This document shows positions 1-5,357 of a DNA stretch of 6,685 bases, in pieces. The translations under genes and the position numbers were made by a program. Position 1 is the first letter of the stretch. Each line of letters begins with the position of its first letter. A model generated the notes under the pieces. It was not told the origin of the DNA. It did not search any database and worked only from the letters and a program-made list of their open reading frames with translations. This DNA comes from Bacillota bacterium (GTDB lineage: Bacteria > Bacillota_C > Negativicutes > Sporomusales > Sporomusaceae): positions 1-6,685 of the forward strand of contig JAEZQV010000429.1 in assembly GCA_023441125.1 (NCBI GenBank). Reading direction: 5' to 3'.

Positions 1-55
1 GCAGGGACGGCTTGATGCTGAAGTCGTCAGAATCAGGGAGGATAAAAATGGCTAG
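1..55 (+). CDS. xseA: Exodeoxyribonuclease VII large subunit, C-terminal end (partial)
   Basis: Only the last 17 complete codons are in the window (reading frame starts at base 2, stop TAG at 53-55). They read QGRLDAEVVRIREDKNG. This fits the end of XseA, where a short beta-rich tail of the type xDGxLxAEVxxI closes the protein; E. coli XseA has a comparable GDGWVESEV segment near its C terminus. The large subunit carries the catalytic and OB-fold DNA-binding parts of exonuclease VII, which degrades single-stranded DNA to oligonucleotides. The frame overlaps the xseB start by 8 nt, the usual xseA-xseB coupling. The call rests on this short tail plus the neighbour; the piece is too short to identify alone. 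Confidence 0.7.
   Translation, partial: QGRLDAEVVRIREDKNG
36..41 (+). promoter_or_regulatory. Ribosome binding site of xseB
   Basis: GGGAGG lies 6 nt before the ATG at 48. It decides the xseB start in favour of this ATG over the upstream in-frame TTG at 12 and ATG at 15, which have only a poor GGGACGG upstream and lie deeper inside xseA. Confidence 0.7.
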
Positions 56-305
56 CAGAGCAGGAACCAAACAAAATAATGTATGTTTTGAAGAAGCTCT
101 TGGAAAATTAGAAGTAATTGTTAAAGAGTTGGAATCAGGTGATTTGCCGCTGGAAGAAGCACTGGACAAATTCAGTCAGGGCATAACCCATGCCAAACTG
201 TGTTTTGAGCGCCTGAACGCTGCGGAAGCTCAGGTTGACAAAATTCTGCAGCAGGAGCAGGGCCGGCTTGTTGAACAACCGCTCAAACCGGTGGAGGAAA
301 ACTAA
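48..305 (+). CDS. xseB: Exodeoxyribonuclease VII small subunit
   Basis: A protein of 85 residues, normal for XseB. The family hallmark runs from about residue 14: FEEALGKLEVIVKELESG, followed by a second helix beginning LPLEEALDKF. The two predicted helices form the helical hairpin that binds several-fold to the large subunit XseA. The complex is a cytoplasmic nuclease that trims single-stranded DNA in mismatch repair and recombination. The C-terminal tail (about 70-85) is charged and probably flexible. The start at 48 is preferred because GGGAGG precedes it by 6 nt and because family members begin only about 10-15 residues before the FEEA motif. The gene overlaps the xseA end by 8 nt, and its stop codon directly abuts the ispA ATG, so all three are probably co-translated. 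Confidence 0.95.
   Translation: MASRAGTKQNNVCFEEALGKLEVIVKELESGDLPLEEALDKFSQGITHAKLCFERLNAAEAQVDKILQQEQGRLVEQPLKPVEEN
293..297 (+). promoter_or_regulatory. Ribosome binding site of ispA
   Basis: GGAGG lies inside the last codons of xseB, 8 nt before the ispA ATG at 306. The xseB stop codon (303-305) touches the ispA start with no spacer, which suggests translational coupling. Confidence 0.65.
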
Positions 306-1193
306 ATGACAAAAAGTTCGTTAAGTGTGTATTGCCAGGATAAAATCCGTCAGATTGATGCCGCCTTGTCGCAGTTTATCCCGGAGAAAGCCTATCCGCC
401 CATCATTTATGAAGCCATGCGGTACAGTCTGTTTGCCGGCGGTAAAAGACTGCGTCCGATTATGCTGATGGCGGCGGCCGATGCCGTTGGCGGTGACGGG
501 TCCGCTTATTTGCCGGTAGCCTGCGGCCTGGAGATGATTCATACCTATTCGCTTATTCATGATGATTTGCCGGCCATGGATAATGATGATTACCGCCGCG
601 GCAAACTGACCAATCATAAAGTATACGGGGATGGCATGGCCATACTGGCCGGGGACGGACTGTTAACGGCCGCTTTTGGCAGCATGCTGTCCCAGAATAA
701 GGTTGCTCCGGCCGTCTTAGTAACGGTAGTCGCTGAAATTGCTGCAGCGGCCGGTGCCGCCGGCATGGTCGGCGGCCAGGCTGTCGACCTTGTTGCCGAA
801 GGACAAGCCCTTGATGCCCAAACCCTCGAATATATGCATCAGGCTAAAACCGGGGCGTTGTTTAAAGCGGCGTTACGGGCCGGTGCACTGCTGGCCGGCG
901 GCAGCAGTACGCAGGTGTCCGCTTTAACGCAATATGCCGAGCAATTCGGTTTGGCCTTCCAGATTACCGATGATATTCTGGATGTAGTGGGTACGCAGGA
1001 AAAAATCGGCAAACCGGTGGGCAGCGACATCCGCAATCATAAAGTAACTTATGTAACCTTACATACCTTGCCAGGCGCCGGGCAGTTGGCTCAGCAGGCG
1101 GTCGATCAGGCAATAAACAGTCTGGCGGCCTTCGGTACCGAAGCCCAAATACTGCGCGAACTGGTAATACACTTAATTAATCGAGAAACCTGA
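306..1193 (+). CDS. ispA: Farnesyl diphosphate synthase (polyprenyl synthase, type II bacterial FPPS)
   Basis: A 295-residue protein, full length for the family. It adds IPP to DMAPP and then GPP to give farnesyl diphosphate (C15), the precursor of undecaprenyl phosphate and quinone side chains. Visible motifs in order are GGKRLRP (45-51, IPP binding), the first aspartate-rich motif DDLPAMD (86-92) with RRGK after it (97-100), GGQAVD (156-161), HQAKTG (178-183) and the second aspartate motif DDILD (222-226). The two extra residues between the aspartates of the first motif mark the type II bacterial FPPS group. Tyr81 sits five residues before the first motif; a bulky aromatic there is known to limit the chain to C15, so FPP rather than GGPP is the expected product. 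ATG 306 is preceded by GGAGG. The gene is tightly linked to xseB upstream and to the DUF212 gene 10 nt downstream. Confidence 0.95.
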   Translation: MTKSSLSVYCQDKIRQIDAALSQFIPEKAYPPIIYEAMRYSLFAGGKRLRPIMLMAAADAVGGDGSAYLPVACGLEMIHTYSLIHDDLPAMDNDDYRRGKLTNHKVYGDGMAILAGDGLLTAAFGSMLSQNKVAPAVLVTVVAEIAAAAGAAGMVGGQAVDLVAEGQALDAQTLEYMHQAKTGALFKAALRAGALLAGGSSTQVSALTQYAEQFGLAFQITDDILDVVGTQEKIGKPVGSDIRNHKVTYVTLHTLPGAGQLAQQAVDQAINSLAAFGTEAQILRELVIHLINRET

Positions 1194-1197
1194 GGTG
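1192..1197 (+). promoter_or_regulatory. Ribosome binding site of the DUF212 gene
   Basis: GAGGTG overlaps the ispA stop codon and sits 6 nt before the ATG at 1204. This favours ATG 1204 over the in-frame GTG at 1195, which lies within the Shine-Dalgarno sequence itself. Confidence 0.65.
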
Positions 1198-1203
1198 TGG
1201 CTG

Positions 1204-1662
1204 ATGGCCGATTTTCTGGCTGGGTTAGGCAAAAATGTTATCCTATTGACAGTAATAACCGCCTGGTTTACGGCCCAAGTACTTAAAACGATTACCGCCT
1301 ACTGGCGCCATGGAGCCTTCAATGCGGAACGGCTGGTGGGCGCCGGCGGCATGCCTAGTTCCCACACCGCCTTGGTGGTCAGTCTGGCGGCCGGCGTGGC
1401 CCTGCGCGAGGGACTGGCCTCCGACCTGTTTGCCGTTGCGGTGGTCTTAGCCGGCATTGTTATGTACGATGCCGCCGGCGTACGCCGGGCGGCCGGCAAA
1501 CAGGCCAAAGTGATCAACAAGCTGGTGCGGGAAATGCGGGTGGAACATAAAGTACGCGATACCCGTCTCAAAGAACTGCTGGGGCATACACCGCTGGAAG
1601 TGTTGGGCGGTGCTATGCATGGCATCCTTGTGGCCTACGCCTTTTATGTATTTTATAGATGA
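1204..1662 (+). CDS. Divergent PAP2 (DUF212 / YuiD-like) family membrane protein
   Basis: A 152-residue integral membrane protein. The family signature is clear: GGMPSSHTA (48-56), YDAAGVRRAAGKQA (88-101) and GHTPLEVLGGAMHG (127-140). Hydrophobic stretches at roughly 10-28, 53-68, 72-89 and 131-150 suggest four membrane segments, with the basic, charged stretch 94-126 facing the cytoplasm. PSSH resembles the PSGH motif of acid phosphatase/PAP2 enzymes, which remove phosphate from lipid phosphates, but the other PAP2 motifs are not obvious. The family's biochemical function is not firmly established. The gene sits between ispA and dxs, so a link to prenyl diphosphates is tempting, but that is inference from position. 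ATG 1204 is chosen for its spacing to GAGGTG; starting at GTG 1195 would add three residues. I see no terminator after the stop. Confidence 0.9.
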   Translation: MADFLAGLGKNVILLTVITAWFTAQVLKTITAYWRHGAFNAERLVGAGGMPSSHTALVVSLAAGVALREGLASDLFAVAVVLAGIVMYDAAGVRRAAGKQAKVINKLVREMRVEHKVRDTRLKELLGHTPLEVLGGAMHGILVAYAFYVFYR

Positions 1663-1679
1663 ATGTTATGCGGTAGATA

Positions 1680-1688
1680 TGCTATAAT
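1680..1688 (+). promoter_or_regulatory. Extended -10 promoter upstream of dxs
   Basis: TGCTATAAT is a perfect extended -10 (TGnTATAAT) for the housekeeping sigma factor, with the TATAAT hexamer at 1683-1688. It lies in the only sizeable gap of the window. No good -35 is present: TGAATG at 17-bp spacing matches poorly, and ATGAAT at 18-bp spacing matches 3 of 6. That is usual for extended -10 promoters. Transcription would start near 1695 and give a leader of about 75 nt before the preferred dxs start. It would drive dxs and the genes behind it independently of the xseAB-ispA block. Inferred from sequence only. Confidence 0.6.
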
Positions 1689-1717
1689 GTTTTTGGTTAA
1701 AAAAGACATGTTACTAT

Positions 1718-1752
1718 TTGTTGTCATCAGGAAATACACCTGATGTTAGTAA
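1718..1752 (+). promoter_or_regulatory. Stem-loop in the dxs 5' leader
   Basis: CATCAGG (1725-1731) and CCTGATG (1739-1745) are a perfect 7-bp inverted repeat around a 7-nt loop. After a single U-U mismatch (1724/1746) pairing can continue for six more pairs out to 1718/1752, three of them G-U wobbles. No run of T follows, so this is not an intrinsic terminator. It ends about 8 nt before the purine-rich ribosome binding region of dxs (1760-1766). A role in mRNA stability or translation control is possible but unproven. Confidence 0.5.
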
Positions 1753-1759
1753 GGGAAAG

Positions 1760-1766
1760 CGGGGAA
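1760..1766 (+). promoter_or_regulatory. Probable ribosome binding site of dxs
   Basis: CGGGGAA sits 5 nt before the TTG at 1772, with a second purine-rich patch AAGGGA at 1751-1756. The match to the Shine-Dalgarno consensus is only moderate. It still supports TTG 1772 better than TTG 1718 or 1721, which have no purine-rich element in front of them. Confidence 0.45.
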
Positions 1767-1771
1767 CCGAT

Positions 1772-3664
1772 TTGAGCAATCTGCTTGAAGATATTCATAG
1801 TCCACAAGATCTTAAAACTCTCTCTTTCAGCCAATTAGAAAAGCTCGCCGGGGAAATCCGCGAGCTTCTGATACATACAGTAGCCGCCAACGGCGGACAC
1901 CTGGCTCCCAATTTAGGGGTGGTAGAACTGACGCTGGCACTTCATAAAATGTTCGACAGCCCCAGAGATAAATTTATCTGGGATGTCGGCCATCAGGCTT
2001 ATGTACATAAAATTATTACCGGCCGCCGCGAAAAATTCGCCACGCTGCGCACTGCCGGCGGTATCTGCGGCTTTCCCAAACGCACCGAAAGCGAACATGA
2101 CGCGTTTGGCGCCGGCCATTCCAGCACCTCGATTTCTTCAGCCCTGGGAATTGCGCTGGCCCGCGATATGACCGGCGCTAAATTTAATGTGCTGGCCATC
2201 ATTGGCGATGGCTCGCTAACAGGCGGTCAGGCCTACGAAGCGCTGAATCATGCCGGCCATCTCGGGACAAATCTCACAGTAATCCTCAATGACAATGAAA
2301 TGTCTATTGCCAAAAATGTGGGCGCCATGTCGGAATACCTGGCGAAAATGCGGACAGCGCCTACGTATTCAAAAGTCAAACATGATATTGAGTATCTGCT
2401 GCGGCGTATTCCCGCTATCGGCGACAGTGTCGCCAATACGGCCGAGCGGGTAAAAGACAGTCTGAAATACCTGCTGGTGCCGGGTGTCATATTTGAAGAA
2501 TTAGGCTTTACCTATTTTGGCCCAATTGACGGGCATAATATTCCTTCCATACTGGAAGTGCTCGCTAAGGCTAAGAGTGTTAAGGGTCCGGTGCTTGTTC
2601 ACCTGCTGACCCAAAAGGGCAAAGGGTATGTACCGGCTGAACAGAATGCCGGCAAGTTCCACGGAGTAGGCCCTTTCTGTATCGAGACCGGTGAAGTAAT
2701 AAAAAAAGCCGGCGAACCGCCCTCTTATACGCAGGTATTCGGCGATACCATCATTAAGCTGGCTGAGCAAAACCCGGATATTGTCGCCATTACGGCCGCT
2801 ATGCCGGAAGGGACAGGTTTAAAAAAATTTGCCGCAAAATTCCCTAAACGCTTTTTTGATGTAGGTATTGCCGAACAGCACGCCATTACGTTGGCCGCCG
2901 GTATGGCTACGCAGGGCAAACGGCCGGTGGTAGTAATCTACTCCACATTCATGCAGCGGGCCTATGATCAGATTCTGCACGATGTCTGCCTCCAAAGCCT
3001 GCCGGTCATTTTCATGCTGGACAGGGCCGGCATTGTCGGCGAAGACGGGGCCACCCATCACGGCGTCTTCGATTACTCCTACCTGCGGCATATTCCGAAT
3101 ATTGTTATCATGGCGCCTAAAGATGAAAATGAGCTGCAAAATATGCTCTATACCGCCACAACAATGAATGTCCCGGTTGCCATCCGCTATCCGCGCGGCT
3201 GTGGAACCGGCGTTGAGCTGCAAACCGACTTTAGCCGGCTGGAGCTTGAAAAAGCGGAGACCCTGGCGACCGGCAAAGATCTTGTCCTGCTGGCAGCAGG
3301 GACTATGGTGGAACCTTGCCGGCGGGCCGCCGCCCTGTTAAGTGAAAAAGGAATTTTAGCCGGCGTAGTGAATACCAGATTCATAAAACCGCTGGACGGA
3401 CTGCTAATCCGTCAACTGGCCCGTGACAGCCGGGTCATTGTTACCGTGGAAGACAATGTGCTAACCGGTGGTTTTGGTTCAGCCGTACTCGAATATATAA
3501 ATTCCCAGCATCTCAATTGGGTCAAAGTGCTGCGGCTGGGATTACCGGATAAGTTTATCGAACATGGCCAGCGGGGACTTTTATTGAAGCAGTATGGTCT
3601 GGATGCCCAAGGAATTGCTGTCAGTACTGAAAATTTTATCCGTCAGTTTGGAGCGGGCAAATGA
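1772..3664 (+). CDS. dxs: 1-Deoxy-D-xylulose-5-phosphate synthase
   Basis: A 630-residue cytoplasmic thiamine-diphosphate enzyme that condenses pyruvate with glyceraldehyde 3-phosphate to DXP and CO2. This is the first and often flux-limiting step of the MEP isoprenoid pathway, and DXP also feeds thiamine and pyridoxal synthesis. Domain I (about 1-310) carries GGHLAPNLG (41-49, His43), DVGHQAY (71-77), and the thiamine-diphosphate motif GDGSLTGG (145-152) followed by NDN (173-175). Domain II (about 318-480) has GIAEQH with catalytic Glu368, YSTFMQRAYDQ (390-400) and GEDGATHHG (423-431). Domain III (about 490-630) is the transketolase C-terminal domain. No key residue is missing. The frame is open back to TTG 1718 (648 residues), but family proteins begin like MSNLLEDIHSPQDLK, which points to TTG 1772. 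The stop overlaps the tlyA start as ATGA. Confidence 0.97.
   Translation: MSNLLEDIHSPQDLKTLSFSQLEKLAGEIRELLIHTVAANGGHLAPNLGVVELTLALHKMFDSPRDKFIWDVGHQAYVHKIITGRREKFATLRTAGGICGFPKRTESEHDAFGAGHSSTSISSALGIALARDMTGAKFNVLAIIGDGSLTGGQAYEALNHAGHLGTNLTVILNDNEMSIAKNVGAMSEYLAKMRTAPTYSKVKHDIEYLLRRIPAIGDSVANTAERVKDSLKYLLVPGVIFEELGFTYFGPIDGHNIPSILEVLAKAKSVKGPVLVHLLTQKGKGYVPAEQNAGKFHGVGPFCIETGEVIKKAGEPPSYTQVFGDTIIKLAEQNPDIVAITAAMPEGTGLKKFAAKFPKRFFDVGIAEQHAITLAAGMATQGKRPVVVIYSTFMQRAYDQILHDVCLQSLPVIFMLDRAGIVGEDGATHHGVFDYSYLRHIPNIVIMAPKDENELQNMLYTATTMNVPVAIRYPRGCGTGVELQTDFSRLELEKAETLATGKDLVLLAAGTMVEPCRRAAALLSEKGILAGVVNTRFIKPLDGLLIRQLARDSRVIVTVEDNVLTGGFGSAVLEYINSQHLNWVKVLRLGLPDKFIEHGQRGLLLKQYGLDAQGIAVSTENFIRQFGAGK
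3650..3653 (+). promoter_or_regulatory. Ribosome binding site of tlyA
   Basis: GGAG lies within the last dxs codons, 7 nt before the tlyA ATG at 3661. With the ATGA overlap of stop and start, it makes coupled translation of dxs and tlyA likely. Confidence 0.5.
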
Positions 3665-4476
3665 CAGGAGTACGAACCAAGGAAAGACTGGATGTTTTAC
3701 TGGTCGAAAAAGGACTGGTTGCCAGCCGGGAACGGGCTAAAGCCTATATTATGGCCGGTCTGGTTACGGTCGACAGCAAAAAAATTGATAAAGCCGGCAC
3801 AGTAGTGCCCGTTACCGCCAGGATTGTCGTTCACGGTGACAGTATTGGCTATGTCAGCCGGGGCGGATTAAAATTAGCCAAGGCGCTGGAGTTTTTCGGC
3901 CTTGACCTGACAGGCAAGGTAATGGCGGATATTGGCGCGTCAACAGGCGGCTTTACTGATTGTGCCTTAAAGAACGGCGCCAGTAAGGTTTATGCGATCG
4001 ATGTCGGTTACGGGCAACTGGCCTGGTCACTGAGAACCGACGAGCGTGTCGTCAATATGGAACGCACCAATATCCGCAATATTAAACCGGCCGATGTGCA
4101 GCCTTTAGATTTTGTATCCATAGACGTTGCTTTTATTTCCCTGGATAAGGTCCTGCCGGTGGTCAAAACCCTGCTTACCCCGCAGGGAACGGTGATTGCC
4201 CTGATCAAACCGCAATTTGAAGCCGGGCGGGATAAAGTCGGCAAAAAAGGCGTAGTCCGGGATCCGGCCACTCATCGTGAAGTTATTAACAAAGTTATAG
4301 ACCTGGCGATTTCACTTGCCTTTACGCCTTTAGGGCTTACCTTCTCACCGGTAAAAGGCCCTGAAGGGAATATTGAGTATTTACTGTATTTGGCGAATAA
4401 TCAGGCCGATGCAGCAGTGGACGAGGCAGTCATTACTGCTGTAGTTGCTGATGCTCATGCCAATTTAACGGGATGA
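3661..4476 (+). CDS. tlyA: TlyA family rRNA 2'-O-methyltransferase (S4 domain + FtsJ-like)
   Basis: A 271-residue protein, full length for TlyA. An S4 RNA-binding domain occupies about 6-60 (RLDVLLVEKGLVASRERAKAY at its start). SRGGLKL (66-72) then leads into a Rossmann-fold FtsJ-like methyltransferase. The SAM-binding loop is DIGASTGGFTD (90-100). Asp155 in the IDVAF segment, Lys183 in IKPQFE and the late GNIEYL stretch (236-241) fit the K-D-K-E type catalytic frame of 2'-O-ribose methylases. In Mycobacterium TlyA methylates C1409 of 16S and C1920 of 23S rRNA, and its loss gives capreomycin resistance. Members of this group in Firmicutes may methylate only one of these sites; which applies here cannot be told from sequence. 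Older databases call it hemolysin A, which is probably misleading. It overlaps dxs by 4 nt and lies 14 nt before the preferred nadK start. Confidence 0.93.
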   Translation: MTGVRTKERLDVLLVEKGLVASRERAKAYIMAGLVTVDSKKIDKAGTVVPVTARIVVHGDSIGYVSRGGLKLAKALEFFGLDLTGKVMADIGASTGGFTDCALKNGASKVYAIDVGYGQLAWSLRTDERVVNMERTNIRNIKPADVQPLDFVSIDVAFISLDKVLPVVKTLLTPQGTVIALIKPQFEAGRDKVGKKGVVRDPATHREVINKVIDLAISLAFTPLGLTFSPVKGPEGNIEYLLYLANNQADAAVDEAVITAVVADAHANLTG

Positions 4477-4477
4477 C

Positions 4478-4482
4478 GGAGG
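4478..4482 (+). promoter_or_regulatory. Ribosome binding site that favours the GTG start of nadK
   Basis: GGAGG lies just after the tlyA stop and 8 nt before GTG 4491. It falls inside the coding frame if the upstream ATG 4473 (ATGA overlap with tlyA) is taken instead, and that ATG has no comparable site. This points to GTG 4491. Confidence 0.6.
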
Positions 4483-4490
4483 ACACGGGT

Positions 4491-5357
4491 GTGTTAACTG
4501 TAGGGCTGTTTCCCAACACGAAAAAACAAAGCATCAGTACCGTGTTGGGCTGGATTGTACAGTACTTTAAAGAACGTAATGTAAATGTGGTTATGCCGGA
4601 AGATGCGGCTTTGGAACTAAAATGCACCAATCTGGCCGGAAAACTGGAATGCGCCAGGAACGATATTACTTTGGGCATTACTTTGGGCGGTGACGGTACA
4701 CTGCTCAACACGGCCCGGGAAATTGCCCCGTTCGGTATCCCCGTTTGCGGAGTAAATATGGGCAACCTGGGCTTTTTGACCGAAATTGAGCTGCCTGATC
4801 TGAGCGCCGCCCTGGACAGGCTGATAAACGGCGATTATTATATCGAGGAAAGACTTATGCTGGATGCCGTCGTCATCCGTGACGGCAGTCCCATTTATAT
4901 TTCGCCGGCACTGAATGATGTGGTTGTTGCCAAAGGCGGATTTTCCCGCATGATCAAACTCAAATTGTTTATTGACAACGAGCTTACTGCTGAATATCCC
5001 GCCGATGGCCTGATTATTGCCACTTCGACAGGTTCCACCGGCTATTCGTTGTCCTCAGGCGGCCCCATCATCAATCCCAAATTAAAAGTAATCGTAATTA
5101 CCCCCATCTGTCCCCATACACTGCATTCCCGGGCACTGGTAATTTCCGAGCGGGAGGAAATCAAAGTACGGATGCAGGCCACGCATGATGATATTGTCCT
5201 GACCGTCGACGGTCAGTCGGTCTATAATTTACTGCCGGACGATATTGTGGTTGTCAGACGTTCCCCCTTCCGAGCCCGTTTCATCCGTTTCCCTGGCAAA
5301 AGCTATTATGAAACCTTGCGGACAAAGCTGCGGCGAGGTGACCGCGATGGTAGTTAA
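4491..5357 (+). CDS. nadK: NAD kinase (ATP/polyphosphate NAD kinase)
   Basis: A 288-residue cytoplasmic enzyme that phosphorylates NAD+ at the 2'-hydroxyl to make NADP+, setting the NADPH supply, including that for IspC one step after Dxs. The N-terminal part starts LTVGLFPNTKK, typical of NadK. The GGDGT motif at 66-70 carries the catalytic Asp68, followed by GVNMGNLGFL (87-96). The NAD-binding segment has LNDVVV (141-146), with Asn-Asp where many relatives have Asn-Glu. The second hallmark ADGLIIATSTGSTGYS (171-186) and ITPICPHTLHSR (203-214) follow. No residue seems missing. Starting at ATG 4473 would give 294 residues and a 4-nt overlap with tlyA; GTG 4491 is preferred for its ribosome binding site and for homology of the N terminus. 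The 3' end overlaps the next gene by 11 nt. Confidence 0.95.
   Translation: MLTVGLFPNTKKQSISTVLGWIVQYFKERNVNVVMPEDAALELKCTNLAGKLECARNDITLGITLGGDGTLLNTAREIAPFGIPVCGVNMGNLGFLTEIELPDLSAALDRLINGDYYIEERLMLDAVVIRDGSPIYISPALNDVVVAKGGFSRMIKLKLFIDNELTAEYPADGLIIATSTGSTGYSLSSGGPIINPKLKVIVITPICPHTLHSRALVISEREEIKVRMQATHDDIVLTVDGQSVYNLLPDDIVVVRRSPFRARFIRFPGKSYYETLRTKLRRGDRDGS
5335..5340 (+). promoter_or_regulatory. Ribosome binding site of the YtqB/MnmM-like gene
   Basis: GAGGTG lies within the last codons of nadK, 6 nt before ATG 5347. It fixes the start there rather than at any codon further upstream, where the frame is open as far as 5245 but runs entirely inside nadK. Confidence 0.6.

Noticed and set aside
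1246..1251. Perfect TTGACA (-35 hexamer) inside the DUF212 gene
   Set aside because: No -10-like hexamer at 16-19 bp downstream (the region reads TTTACGGCCC) and no gene start that would need it.
1687..1743. Possible short leader peptide before dxs (ATG 1687 or ATG 1708, ending TGA 1741)
   Set aside because: ATG 1687 overlaps the -10 hexamer and cannot be on a transcript from that promoter. ATG 1708 gives only 11 residues with no ribosome binding site and no run of a regulatory amino acid.
2819..3223. 134-codon open frame on the minus strand within dxs
   Set aside because: Antisense to a highly conserved catalytic region of Dxs, no recognisable domain and no ribosome binding site noted. It is a shadow of the codon pattern of dxs.
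5199..5228. Promoter-like CTGACC - 18 bp - TATAAT inside nadK
   Set aside because: The -10 is perfect, but the -35 matches only 4 of 6 at a suboptimal spacing, and the site lies deep in a conserved coding region 119 nt before the next gene. Chance is likely; only transcript mapping could rescue it.
5245..5346. 34-residue N-terminal extension of the methyltransferase
   Set aside because: It runs inside nadK in another frame, lacks a ribosome binding site, and is not needed: ATG 5347 has GAGGTG 6 nt upstream and yields the normal family length.
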